DNA of 64,000 nucleotides from Chloroflexota bacterium (GCA_009840165.1 VXOG01000098.1:62001-126000), one strand, 5' to 3'. Shown: positions 1-7,986, numbered from the stretch's first letter. Program-made: numbers and translations. The notes: generated from the letters alone by a model not told the origin.

Positions 1-960
1 CTATCCTTCGGCCGCCTGTTGGACCTCATCGCCTTCGGCAGCCGAGAGCCGGACCATCTCGCCTCGTTGGCGAGCCGCCTGGCCCGGCTTTCCCGCAAAA
101 TTTCGCCGGCGGAACGGGAAACCATCGAGACCACCGCCGGCGGCGTCCCGCTGCAATCTCTCATCACCAACCTGCTGCGGGCCACCGACCCCGATGCAGC
201 CATCCAAACGGCGCGTGATACAACCGGCCTGGACGACTCGCCACCGGAGGCTATCGCCGATGCGGAGCGGCAGCTCCGCGAGGACGCCGCCGCGCCCTTC
301 GCCTACAACCCCGAACTGCGCGACCGGCTGGAAACCGTCCACCAATCCTACGAGCAGACCATCGACACCGTGAGCAAGGACGTGGTGCTGGAAGCCGGGT
401 TCACCGATGGCGCCGCTCAAGACGCCGTGCAGTCCTTCCGCGAGTTCATCGAAGAGAACCGTGACGAAATCACCGCGTTGCAGGCGCTGTACGAGCGGCC
501 CTACCGACAGCGGCTGCGCCTGGACCACATCCGCGCGCTGGCCGACGCCATGCAGGCGCCGCCCCGGTCGTGGACCACGGAGCGGCTCTGGCAGGCATAC
601 CAGCGGCTGGACGAGTCACGGGTGCGCGGCTCCGGCCAGCGGCAGTTGGCAGACATCGTCGCCTTGGTGCGTTACGCCATCGGCGACGCCGAGGAGCTGG
701 CGCCCTTCGCCGACCACGTGAATCGCCGGTTCGAGGGCTGGCTGGCAATGCAGGAAACGGCCGGTCGCCAGTTCACGCCGGAGCAATTGCGGTGGCTGGA
801 GTCCATCCGCGACCACATCGCCGGCAGCGTCAGCATCGAGCCGGCCGACTTCGAGTATGCCCCCTTCAACCAGCAAGGCGGCCTGATGGGAGCTTACACC
901 CTCTTCGGGGACGATCTGGAACCCATCATCAACGAACTGAACCTGGAGCTGGTGCGGTAG
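1..960 (+). CDS. hsdR: Type I restriction enzyme R subunit, C-terminal part (5' end outside window)
   Basis: The reading frame is open from base 1, so only the last ~319 residues are present. The text is helical and charged and resembles the C-terminal domain of EcoEI-type HsdR, the region that contacts the methylase core, including the ending ...FNQQGGLMGAYTLFGDDL. The helicase motor and nuclease domains must lie upstream of the window. hsdS and hsdM follow on the same strand after a toxin-antitoxin cassette, which supports the assignment. As part of the R2M2S complex, HsdR translocates DNA and cuts unmethylated DNA far from the recognition site. The TTG at 19 is an internal codon, not a start. 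Confidence 0.85.
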   Translation, partial: LSFGRLLDLIAFGSREPDHLASLASRLARLSRKISPAERETIETTAGGVPLQSLITNLLRATDPDAAIQTARDTTGLDDSPPEAIADAERQLREDAAAPFAYNPELRDRLETVHQSYEQTIDTVSKDVVLEAGFTDGAAQDAVQSFREFIEENRDEITALQALYERPYRQRLRLDHIRALADAMQAPPRSWTTERLWQAYQRLDESRVRGSGQRQLADIVALVRYAIGDAEELAPFADHVNRRFEGWLAMQETAGRQFTPEQLRWLESIRDHIAGSVSIEPADFEYAPFNQQGGLMGAYTLFGDDLEPIINELNLELVR

Positions 961-970
961 GCGTTCTGTA

Positions 971-1012
971 TCAAGATAAATCTTGACGCAAATTTCCGTA
1001 ATGTCCTAAACT
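971..1012 (+). promoter_or_regulatory. Promoter with palindromic operator ahead of the Doc module
   Basis: A perfect inverted repeat, TCAAGAT-AA-ATCTTGA (971-986), overlaps a -35-like TTGACG (983-988). A -10-like TAAACT (1007-1012) lies 18 bp downstream. The antitoxin ATG is at 1040. Antitoxins with ribbon-helix-helix domains commonly bind such palindromes to autoregulate their operon. The sequence match is direct; the repressor identity is inferred. Confidence 0.6.
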
Positions 1013-1039
1013 ACCTGAACACCAGATGAGGTATCAAAA

Positions 1040-1267
1040 ATGGTTGCAAAGCGTGAAAAATTTTCCAGCCAGGCATCTCCTGAGTTGCTTGCCGAGATGC
1101 GTGAAATTGCCAGCAATCAAGGGCGTTACTTTCAAACCGTGCTGGAAGACGCGATGCGGTTGTACATCGAAACCAGCAAGCAAGAGCGTTCGCGCCCCGA
1201 AGTGATGGCCCACTACCGGGACAGCGTAGCGAAGCACCGCCGTCTCTACGAATTGCTGGCACAATGA
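1040..1267 (+). CDS. Antitoxin of Doc-type toxin-antitoxin pair (RHH-like)
   Basis: This 75-residue protein has a short basic N-terminus, a ribbon-helix-helix-like segment (about residues 8-45) and a charged helical tail (about 52-75) of the kind that wraps the partner toxin. It overlaps the doc-like gene by 4 bp (ATGA at 1264-1267), the usual antitoxin-toxin arrangement. It is expected to neutralise the toxin and repress the operon from the palindrome just upstream. The N-terminal fold is judged by eye from the amphipathic pattern; the toxin next door is the stronger evidence. Confidence 0.75.
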   Translation: MVAKREKFSSQASPELLAEMREIASNQGRYFQTVLEDAMRLYIETSKQERSRPEVMAHYRDSVAKHRRLYELLAQ

Positions 1268-1674
1268 CCCGTGACTTTCCAACCATCCGTGAGGTCGTCG
1301 ATATGCATGACGACCAGCTTCTCCAATTTGGCGGGGAACCGGGGATCCGCGATACCGGCGCGCTTGACTCGGCCATCATGCGCCCTCAAATTGGGTACTA
1401 CAACGTTATTATAGAGGAGGCCGCCGCACTATTGGAGAGCTTGGCCATGAACCACCCGTTTGTAGATGGCAACAAACGCACGGCTTTTGCTGCTACCGAG
1501 GTTTTCCTGCGGATCAACGGTTATTTCATCGACTGCGACAGTCTAGAAGCCCACGAGCACTTCATGCACCTGTTCGATACCAATTCGTTCCGGTTTACGC
1601 AGCTCGTGGATTGGCTGTCGGACAACGTCAAGTCGCTGCCATCGACGCGAGCAACTCGGATGGGGATTCCATGA
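1264..1674 (+). CDS. doc: Death-on-curing (Doc/Fic family) toxin
   Basis: This 136-residue protein carries the Fic/Doc catalytic loop HPFVDGNKRTA at about residues 63-73, with the catalytic His, the phosphate-binding Asn and the Arg. Length matches stand-alone Doc toxins, which transfer phosphate from ATP to EF-Tu and stop translation. Several Fic relatives instead transfer AMP, so the exact reaction is not settled by sequence. It is coupled to its antitoxin by a 4-bp overlap, and its own stop overlaps the next ATG (ATGA at 1671-1674). No lesion is visible. Confidence 0.88.
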   Translation: MTRDFPTIREVVDMHDDQLLQFGGEPGIRDTGALDSAIMRPQIGYYNVIIEEAAALLESLAMNHPFVDGNKRTAFAATEVFLRINGYFIDCDSLEAHEHFMHLFDTNSFRFTQLVDWLSDNVKSLPSTRATRMGIP

Positions 1675-1901
1675 AATACGTAGCGATAATCGGCAAGACC
1701 GGCAACGGCTATGCGGCGGACTTGCCGGATTTACCCGGTTGCATCGCCGCCGCCGATACTTTTGAGGAAACATGGCAGTTGATCCAGGAGGCCGCTAATT
1801 ATCACGTCGAACTGATGGCCGAGCACGGCGAGACCATCCCCGAACCGCTGAACGTTGCCGTGGAAGTGGAGGTGGAAGTACCGGCGCCTGCTGCGTCGTA
1901 A
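1671..1901 (+). CDS. HicB-like protein, apparently without HicA
   Basis: This is a 76-residue protein beginning MKYVAIIGKTGNGYAADLPD, followed by LPGCIAAADTFEETWQLI, which matches the degraded RNase H-like fold of HicB antitoxins. I chose ATG 1671 because it overlaps the doc stop codon (ATGA) and starts exactly at the HicB fold; an in-frame upstream extension would lie inside doc. No hicA-like small dsRNA-binding toxin is adjacent, and there is no C-terminal DNA-binding domain. The tail is an alternating Val/Glu run. It may be an orphan antitoxin or a co-opted component of the Doc module. Confidence 0.7.
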   Translation: MKYVAIIGKTGNGYAADLPDLPGCIAAADTFEETWQLIQEAANYHVELMAEHGETIPEPLNVAVEVEVEVPAPAAS

Positions 1902-1957
1902 CCAGCCGTCGTTGAGACCGGAACGTAACGCAAACCGCTCGAAATGGAGGAGAAACG

Positions 1958-2158
1958 ATGACCAGCGTAACGGAGATTCAGGAGGCCATTCTGAACCTGA
2001 CCGCAGCTGAATACGCCGAACTGATGAAATGGCTGGATGAATTGGAAGAAGATCCATGGGACCGGCAGATTGAGGAGGACGTCAAAGCCGGCCGGTTGGA
2101 TTTCTTCAAAGAGAAAGTGATGGAGGCCAAAGAGAACGGCACACTGGGATACCTCTAG
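1958..2158 (+). CDS. Small antitoxin of RelE/ParE-like pair
   Basis: This is a 66-residue acidic helical protein with a strong ribosome-binding site (GGAGGAG) before ATG 1958. The second half (DRQIEEDVKAGRLDFF...) resembles short antitoxins that precede ParE/RelE toxins. Its stop codon overlaps the next start by one base (TAGTG, 2156-2160), so the two are translationally coupled. No DNA-binding domain is obvious. Identification rests mainly on the neighbour and this general pattern. Confidence 0.65.
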   Translation: MTSVTEIQEAILNLTAAEYAELMKWLDELEEDPWDRQIEEDVKAGRLDFFKEKVMEAKENGTLGYL

Positions 2159-2412
2159 TGCATAGAACGGAGCCTGATTTCTGGGAATATTTTGGTCAAT
2201 TGCCCGAATCAGTTCAGCGTGTTGCGAGAAGAAATTTCGAGCAGCTCAAAGATAACCCGCGCCATCCGTCGCTCAGATTCAAGAAAGTCGGAGCCTACTG
2301 GGCTGTGCGGGTCGGTCGTTCTTATCGAGCCCTTGCACTGGAAGACGGCGACGATTTTGTCTGGTTCTGGATAGGTAGGCACGACGAATATGATCGACGG
2401 ATTGCAAGGTAA
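2158..2412 (+). CDS. RelE/ParE superfamily toxin-like protein
   Basis: This 84-residue protein starts at GTG 2158. Features of the RelE/ParE fold are the N-terminal helical hairpin (YFGQLPESVQRVARRNFEQL), the strand with the phrase LRFKKVGAYWAVRVGRSYRAL, and the C-terminal WIGRHDEYDRRI. RelE members cut mRNA on the ribosome and ParE members poison gyrase; the sequence does not choose between them. The last 23 bases overlap the hsdS start, so toxin expression is tied to translation of the restriction genes. Confidence 0.72.
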   Translation: MHRTEPDFWEYFGQLPESVQRVARRNFEQLKDNPRHPSLRFKKVGAYWAVRVGRSYRALALEDGDDFVWFWIGRHDEYDRRIAR

Positions 2413-3949
2413 GAATAGCCGCATAAAGCAGCCAGATCTGCCCCGCGGATGGGCACACGCGACGTTAGGAGAGATTTGCCTTCAGGTGCCAAAAGTACGA
2501 CCTCACGATGAGCCTGGCGAGGCGTTCACTTATCTGGACATCGCGTCGATAGACAATACGACGCATCGGGTTGTAGCGCCTAAAGCATTCTTGGGCAAGG
2601 ACGCGCCGTCTCGAGCTCGTCAGAAGGTCAGGGCAAGCAACACACTGTTTTCGACGGTCAGGACCTACTTGAAAAATATAGCCATGGTGCCGCCCGAATT
2701 CGACGGCCAAGTGGCGTCCACGGGATTTTGTGTCCTAAATCCTGCCGACGAAATCGATCCCAGGTTTTTGTTCTACCATGCCGTCAGCGATGACTTCATC
2801 TCCGCCCTGAACCCGTTGCAACGGGGCACCAGCTACCCTGCGGTTCGAGACGATGATGTTCTGTCTCAGCGCATAGATCTGCCTCCCCTCCCCGAGCAGC
2901 GCCGCATCGTTGCCGAGATTGAGCGGCAGTTCACGCGGCTGGATGCGTCGGTGGCGGCGCTGCGGCGCGCCCAGGCGAACCTGAAACGCTACCGGGCCAG
3001 CACACTGCGCGCCGCCTGCTCCGGCGAGCTGGCGACCACCGAAGCGGAACTGGCCCGCGCCGAGGATCGGGAGTACGAGCCGGCCGATGCCCTGCTGGAG
3101 CGCATCCTGGCCGAGCGTCGGGCGCGCTGGGAATCCCAGGAGCAACGGCGGGGCAAATACCAGGAGCCAACCGCGCCCAACACGTCCGACCTGCCAACGC
3201 TGCCGGAGGGGTGGGTGTGGGCGACTCTTAATCAAATCGCCGAGTTGAAAGGCGGCGTTACCAAAGGACAGCGGCACAAGGCGGGACAACCTCTTATAGA
3301 AGTACCGTATCTCCGCGTCGCAAATGTGCAGCGGGGTTATCTCGATCTTTCCGTGGTTAAGACGATCTCTGTACCGCCCAGCACAGTGGATCAACTCAGG
3401 TTGGTGAAGGGCGACATTCTTTTCAACGAAGGTGGTGACAGGGATAAACTCGGTAGGGGCTGGGTCTGGAACGACGAGATAGAAGACTGCATCCACCAAA
3501 ACCACGTGTTTCGGGTTCGTCTGAATAGTCACGACATCCTGCCAGCAATAATCTCCTGGTGGGGAAATTCATTTGGTCAAGATTATTTCCAAAGGACCGG
3601 CAAGCAAACTACAAACCTTGCATCCATAAACCTCTCGATTCTGACAGGATTTCCAGTTCCACTCCCACCCCTTGTCGAGCAGCGCCGCATCGTGGCTGCG
3701 GTGGAACGGCGGCTGTCGGTGATCCAGCAGGCGGCGGCGGCGGTGGCGGCCAGCCTGCACCGGGCCGAGCGGCTGCGCCAGAGCATCCTCAAGAGCGCCT
3801 TCTCCGGCCAACTCGTGTGCCAGGACCCCGACGACGAACCGGCGTCGGTCCTGCTGGAGCGCATCCGCGCCCAGCGCGAGGCGGAGCGGACGGCGGCATC
3901 GGCTGCGAAGAGGCGGCCGGCGAGTCGGCGGTCGAAAGCGCCGGCTTAG
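2390..3949 (+). CDS. hsdS: Type I restriction enzyme specificity subunit
   Basis: This 519-residue protein has the two-half plan of HsdS. The first target recognition domain is about residues 15-165; then comes a conserved spacer starting LPPLPEQRRIVAEIERQF with a long helix. The second recognition domain is about 270-420, opening LPEGWVWATLNQIAELKGG, and the second spacer starts PPLVEQRRIVAAVERRL. The tandem half-repeats set the spacing between the two halves of the DNA target. The start at ATG 2390 lies inside the toxin gene; there is no later Met before the first domain, so the overlap looks genuine. hsdM follows after a MITE-like palindrome. Confidence 0.93.
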   Translation: MIDGLQGKNSRIKQPDLPRGWAHATLGEICLQVPKVRPHDEPGEAFTYLDIASIDNTTHRVVAPKAFLGKDAPSRARQKVRASNTLFSTVRTYLKNIAMVPPEFDGQVASTGFCVLNPADEIDPRFLFYHAVSDDFISALNPLQRGTSYPAVRDDDVLSQRIDLPPLPEQRRIVAEIERQFTRLDASVAALRRAQANLKRYRASTLRAACSGELATTEAELARAEDREYEPADALLERILAERRARWESQEQRRGKYQEPTAPNTSDLPTLPEGWVWATLNQIAELKGGVTKGQRHKAGQPLIEVPYLRVANVQRGYLDLSVVKTISVPPSTVDQLRLVKGDILFNEGGDRDKLGRGWVWNDEIEDCIHQNHVFRVRLNSHDILPAIISWWGNSFGQDYFQRTGKQTTNLASINLSILTGFPVPLPPLVEQRRIVAAVERRLSVIQQAAAAVAASLHRAERLRQSILKSAFSGQLVCQDPDDEPASVLLERIRAQREAERTAASAAKRRPASRRSKAPA

Positions 3950-3953
3950 ACCC

Positions 3954-4046
3954 TGTCATTGCGAGGAGCGTAGCGACGTGGCAATCTCGCTCCCGTAGCG
4001 ACAGCCCTCGCTTCCACGAGATTGCCACGCCGCGCTCGCAATGACA
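3954..4046. repeat. MITE-like palindromic element (12-bp terminal inverted repeats)
   Basis: This 93-bp element is bounded by TGTCATTGCGAG (3954-3965) and its exact complement CTCGCAATGACA (4035-4046). Inner arms also pair (GTGGCAATCTCG with CGAGATTGCCAC). It fills the gap between hsdS and hsdM. A second element with identical 12-bp ends lies at 20021-20147 and a degenerate piece near 18932. No target-site duplication is evident. Confidence 0.85.
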
Positions 4047-4060
4047 CTTCAGGGAGGACC

Positions 4061-5548
4061 ATGACCACCGCCACCACCATCGGCCAGAAGCTGTGGAACT
4101 ACTGCGACGTGCTGCGCAACGCCGGCCTGTCCTACGGCGACTACCTGGATCAGCTCACCTACCTCATCTTCCTCAAGATGATGCACGAGCGCACCCAGTC
4201 GCCCTTCACCATGCTGGCCAAATATCAGCCGCTGCCCATTCCCGAGGGCTGCGACTGGCCCAGCCTGCTGGCCCGGGACGGCGCGGAGCTGGACGCCCAC
4301 TACCGCCACACGCTGGAAACCCTGTCCCGGCAGCCCGGCACGCTGGGCGTGATTTTCAGCAAGGCGCAGAGCCGCATCCAGGAACCGGCCATGCTGACCC
4401 GGCTGGTCAAGGAGCTCATCGACAGCGAGAACTGGCACGGCCTCAGCGCCGACGTGAAGGGCGACGCCTACGAATCGCTGCTGGAGCGCAACGCACAGGA
4501 CGTGAAGACCGGCGCCGGCCAGTACTTCACGCCGCGTCCCCTGATCCAGGCCATCGTCGATGTGATGCTGCCCGGGCCCGACACCACAATCTGCGACCCC
4601 GCGTGCGGCACCGGCGGGTTCCTGCTGGCCGCCCACGACTACATCGTCCAGCATCACCCGACCATGAACCGGGAGCAACTGGAGCATCTGCGCAACGACG
4701 CGCTGCACGGCTGGGAGATTGTCGATAGCGCGGCGCGGCTCGGTGTGATGAACCTGTACCTCCACGGCATCGGCGGCGACCGCACCAACATCAAAGTGGA
4801 TGACAGCCTGCGCTCGCCGCCCGGCGTCAACTACGACATGGTGCTGACCAATCCGCCTTTCGGCCGCACATCCACGCTGACCTTCGTCAACGAGGAGGGC
4901 CGGACTGAGCGTCAGAGCCTGACGGTGGAACGCCCCGACTTCTGGGCCACCACCAGCAACCGGCAGCTCAGCTTCCTGCAACACGTCCGCGCGCTGCTGA
5001 AAATCAACGGCAGTGCGGCCATCGTGCTGCCCGACAACGTGCTGTTCGAGGGCGGCGCCGGCGAGACCATCCGCCGCCGACTGCTCCACGAGTGCGACGT
5101 CCACACCCTACTGCGGCTGCCCACCGGCGTGTTCTACGCCCAGGGGGTCAAGGCCAACGTGCTGTTTTTCGACCGCAGGCCGGCCAGCGAGACCCCGTGG
5201 ACACGGGAGCTGTGGATCTACGACCTCCGCACCAACCGGCGATTCACCCTGAAGGCCAACCCGCTGACTCGCGCGCACCTGGAAGATTTCGTGTCCTGCT
5301 ACCGCGCCGACGACCGGATGCAGCGCGTGGAGACCGAGCGGTTCCGGCGCTTCACCTGCGACGAGCTGACCCAGCGGGACAAGGCCAACCTGGACATCTT
5401 CTGGCTCCGCGACGAAAGCCTGGAGGACTCCGAAAACCTCCCGCCGCCCGACCAGATCGCCGAGGAGATCATGGAGGACCTCCGCGCCGCGCTGGAACAG
5501 CTGGAGGAAATCGCGGCGGATTTGGTCGGAACGACTAACGCGGAATAA
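4061..5548 (+). CDS. hsdM: Type I restriction-modification DNA methyltransferase subunit
   Basis: This is a 495-residue N6-adenine methyltransferase. An N-terminal helical domain (about 1-130) precedes the SAM-binding motif DPACGTGGF (about 177-185) and the catalytic NPPFG (about 264-268). I chose ATG 4061 because AGGGAGG lies just upstream at 4051-4057; the longer in-frame version begins within the palindrome. It modifies the host recognition site and, with hsdS and hsdR, makes the type I enzyme. The order R, TA cassette, S, M is unusual, since M usually precedes S. Confidence 0.94.
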   Translation: MTTATTIGQKLWNYCDVLRNAGLSYGDYLDQLTYLIFLKMMHERTQSPFTMLAKYQPLPIPEGCDWPSLLARDGAELDAHYRHTLETLSRQPGTLGVIFSKAQSRIQEPAMLTRLVKELIDSENWHGLSADVKGDAYESLLERNAQDVKTGAGQYFTPRPLIQAIVDVMLPGPDTTICDPACGTGGFLLAAHDYIVQHHPTMNREQLEHLRNDALHGWEIVDSAARLGVMNLYLHGIGGDRTNIKVDDSLRSPPGVNYDMVLTNPPFGRTSTLTFVNEEGRTERQSLTVERPDFWATTSNRQLSFLQHVRALLKINGSAAIVLPDNVLFEGGAGETIRRRLLHECDVHTLLRLPTGVFYAQGVKANVLFFDRRPASETPWTRELWIYDLRTNRRFTLKANPLTRAHLEDFVSCYRADDRMQRVETERFRRFTCDELTQRDKANLDIFWLRDESLEDSENLPPPDQIAEEIMEDLRAALEQLEEIAADLVGTTNAE

Positions 5549-5592
5549 GTCGCCGCCGCCATCACGGTCAAGGCGAGGCTCCCCGGCTCACG

Positions 5593-6375
5593 CTAAACGT
5601 GCAGCCGATCGTATGCCGATAGCCGTTCTATGCCATGCTCTTCATCGTATTGAGCGGCGGAAACCAACTGGCCGGACATGGTTGCCGGCGTTTGCATTGC
5701 CATGTGCACGGCGACCTCGGCAATGTCGTCGGGCAGCCTCATTCGCTTGTGGACTTCGTCGTCGTAGTCGTCGTTGGGCCGCGTGAGGTTCCAGCCGGGA
5801 TCCAGGATGTTGACCGCGATGCCAAAGTCCTTCACCTCATCGGCCAGCGACTCGCTGAGCCGCTCCACCGCCGCCTTGGCCGCTCCGTAGGATGCCTGTC
5901 CCGCCCGACCTCGTCGCGCCACGTTCATCGACGTCAGGTTGACTATAACCCCGCTGCGACGTTCCATCATGTGGGGCAGGACGGCCTTGCAGGTCATAAA
6001 GGTGGTGGTCAGGTTCGACTCGATCACCCGCCGCCACTCGTCTTCGGTGATTTCCAGCACCGTTACCGCGTGGGTCAGGTCGTTGGTGAAGAGACGGTAT
6101 CCGCCCACGTTGTTGACCAGGATGTCGATCTTGCCCAGTTCGTTGATGGTCTCTTGGGCTGCTCGGTTGGCGCCCTCGCTGGTCGTTAGCTCCGCGTTGA
6201 CGGTGTAGGCGCGCCGGCCTAGGGCGCGAATTTCCGCGCCGACGGCCTCCAGCTCCGCAGGCGTGCGCGCCACGATGGACACGTCCGCGCCCTCGCGGGC
6301 GTAGGCCAGGGCCATTGAGCGACCCAATCCGCGTCCGCCTCCGGTTACCAGCGCGACTTTCCCTGCCAGTTGCAT
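5593..6375 (-). CDS. SDR family NAD(P)-dependent oxidoreductase
   Basis: This is a 260-residue classical short-chain dehydrogenase. It has the cofactor motif TGGGRGLG at residues 11-18, NNVGG at 88-92, catalytic Ser149, Tyr163 and Lys167 (YGAAK). It converges on hsdM and is last in a minus-strand run of three genes with two hot-dog proteins upstream, suggesting a beta-oxidation-like or hydroxyacyl pathway. Arg at the end of the second strand (VARTP) hints at NADP preference, but this is weak. The substrate cannot be read from the sequence. Confidence 0.9.
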   Translation of the reverse strand: MQLAGKVALVTGGGRGLGRSMALAYAREGADVSIVARTPAELEAVGAEIRALGRRAYTVNAELTTSEGANRAAQETINELGKIDILVNNVGGYRLFTNDLTHAVTVLEITEDEWRRVIESNLTTTFMTCKAVLPHMMERRSGVIVNLTSMNVARRGRAGQASYGAAKAAVERLSESLADEVKDFGIAVNILDPGWNLTRPNDDYDDEVHKRMRLPDDIAEVAVHMAMQTPATMSGQLVSAAQYDEEHGIERLSAYDRLHV

Positions 6376-6396
6376 ATTTGCCTCACCTTGCTGGAG

Positions 6397-6849
6397 CTAC
6401 CCGTCCTGCGGCAAAAAGGCGTTGGGAACGACCGCGCTGCCCTGGCCCACGCCGGTGGTGTCGCCGCGCTGGTTCTCGACTTTGATGTCCACCGAGACCC
6501 GGCTGCCGTTGACCTCCCGACTGACGCCGGCGACCGTGCCCGTGAAGGTGATGGTGTCGCCGGGACGAACGGGCCGCAGGAATCGCAGGTCAACCGTGCC
6601 GTTGTGGTTGAACACGTCGCTTCCGAAGTACCGGCGCAGCAGTTCCAGGGCGAACGACAGCGACATCCTGCCCGATGCCACCGTGCCCTCGGTTCCCAGG
6701 GTCTCGCGGGCGGTCTCTTCGTCAGTGAACTGCGACGGTTCCGAATCCCCGCCGCTGCCCTCGAACAGGTTGATCGCCTCCTGGGTCATTTCCTTGACCA
6801 GCGGGGGCAGCTCATCCCCCACCTCGTAGTTGCGAACTAGCCTCCCCAT
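6397..6849 (-). CDS. MaoC-like hot-dog dehydratase
   Basis: This 150-residue hot-dog fold protein has the MaoC family layout, with the phrase LRFLRPVRPGDTITFTG near residue 90 and a C-terminal beta strand ending in QGSAVVP. MaoC proteins hydrate enoyl thioesters. The full catalytic Asp/His hydratase motif is not clear by eye, so it may need its neighbour as a partner. It overlaps the upstream gene by 13 bp (6837-6849), suggesting coupled translation and a heterodimer of N-terminal-like and catalytic hot-dog subunits. Confidence 0.75.
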   Translation of the reverse strand: MGRLVRNYEVGDELPPLVKEMTQEAINLFEGSGGDSEPSQFTDEETARETLGTEGTVASGRMSLSFALELLRRYFGSDVFNHNGTVDLRFLRPVRPGDTITFTGTVAGVSREVNGSRVSVDIKVENQRGDTTGVGQGSAVVPNAFLPQDG

Positions 6850-7256
6850 TTCTTGCCGACCTCCGTGGGCTGCTTGAGCTCGTGGGTAATCACGCGGTCA
6901 ATGAGCCGGCCGTCTTCATCAACCGAAACCGCCTCGGTGACGATGTAGTTCTTGCCCCGGCGCAGGTACTTGTCGGCGATCCACGCCCGCACCGTGATCG
7001 TCTTGTCAGCCACGGGCGGGTTGTAGCAGTGGAACGCGCACCGGGCGTTGACGGAGCCGGCATCCCGGTACCGGGCGTTGTACTGCTTCACGTCCACCTT
7101 GTGGGAAATGGTCGGAAAGCTGGCCTCCGGGTCCATCACCCCCTGGCGGTAGGTGTCTATCATCTCCTGCGTGAGGAGGTACTGGTAAGTCTCGAAGGTT
7201 TCGCCGACCTCCAGAGCGTCCCAGTCCAGGAGTATTCGGTCATCCGCTGCTACCAT
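6837..7256 (-). CDS. MaoC N-terminal-domain-like (FAS1-type) dehydratase subunit
   Basis: This is a hot-dog protein of about 139 residues. The start at 7256 is chosen because AGGAAG precedes it with good spacing; a further 15 in-frame residues upstream run into a repeat. The text (VKQYNARYRDAGSVNARCAFHCYNPP, then a strand with ADKYLRRGKNYIVTEAV) matches the N-terminal dehydratase half of two-domain MaoC proteins. It probably pairs with the 150-residue subunit it overlaps. Confidence 0.68.
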   Translation of the reverse strand: MVAADDRILLDWDALEVGETFETYQYLLTQEMIDTYRQGVMDPEASFPTISHKVDVKQYNARYRDAGSVNARCAFHCYNPPVADKTITVRAWIADKYLRRGKNYIVTEAVSVDEDGRLIDRVITHELKQPTEVGKKWGG

Positions 7257-7515
7257 AGCTGCACTTCCTGTCCGTAAGTTGGCGTTCACATTTCCCGTCA
7301 TTCCCGCGAAAGAACGTCACCCCGTACTTGATAAGGGCCGGGAATCCAGTCGCGACGGGCTGTTTCGTTCCGAGCATCATATTACCCGAAAACGGGTCCT
7401 GTCGAGGGAAAACATACGGGGAATCACCTCACCCCCGTCATTCCCGCGAAAGCGGGAATCCAGAATCCCACAAATCCGACAATGCTGTGCATACGTGTGA
7501 AAACGGCCTGAAGCG
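7257..7515. other. Repeat-rich intergenic spacer
   Basis: This gene-free stretch holds pieces of the CCGTCATTCCCGCGAAAGCGGGAATCCAG family: a broken copy near 7294-7350 and a complete one at 7435-7463. I see no convincing gene or promoter in it. Confidence 0.6.
7435..7463. repeat. Palindromic repeat, GTCATTCC...GGAATCCAG family
   Basis: The stem is TTCCCGCGAAAGCGGGAA with flanks CCGTCA and TCCAG. Other copies are at 22202-22229, 22770-22798, 27608-27636, 27679-27708, 45303-45331, 45354-45382, 60459-60487 and 60942-60965. All lie outside intact genes. Confidence 0.85.
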
Positions 7516-7986
7516 CAGGGCAATCGCGTCTTAATTGGATTTTTAGAAATGTGCTAATGTCGGATGATCCATTGAGGGTCGTGGCGGTAGTAGGGTATGG
7601 CACAACCACCCAAGGCAACCATTCTGGATCATTTCGCTGGGTTGGACGATCCCCGAGTAGCACGCACCCGACATCACAAACTGGTGGACATTCTGGCCAT
7701 TGCCATCTGCGGCGGCGATGTCTTCGCCCGCCTCGACCCGGTGCAGTTGCAGGACTGTTTCATCTCGTGGACCCAGGCCATCGCTGAGTTGTCGCCCGGC
7801 GAGGTGGTGGCTATCGATGGCAAGCCCGCCCCGTGCTCCGACACGGGGTCAAGACCCGACGAGATCGCCGCCATTTTGAGAAACGAGCGAACGCTGAAAG
7901 TAGATATCCAAGGCAAGGGACTCAACGCCGGTTGGGATGAGGACTACTTACTCAAAGTCCTCCTCGGATAAGACTCGATTGCCCTG
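7516..7986 (+). mobile_element. Internally deleted ISAs1-family element with both inverted repeats
   Basis: The left end CAGGGCAATCGCGTCTTA (7516-7533) and the right end (7969-7986, complement CAGGGCAATCGAGTCTTA) form 18-bp terminal inverted repeats with one mismatch. Between them is a transposase relic that keeps the protein's two ends but has lost the middle. The total is 471 bp. The flanks show no clear direct repeat. The intact ends mean it could still be moved by a full-length relative. Confidence 0.82.
7597..7971 (+). pseudogene. ISAs1-family transposase, internal deletions
   Basis: This 124-residue frame begins like ISAs1 transposases (LDHFAGLDDPRVARTRHHKL, then VDILAIAICG). It jumps to DVFARLDPVQLQDCFISW...VVAIDGK, then jumps again to the family's C-terminus (NAGWDEDYLLKVLLG). 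Roughly two thirds of the usual ~370 residues are absent, including most of the DDE catalytic core. The stop codon lies inside the right inverted repeat. It is not functional as a transposase. Confidence 0.85.
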
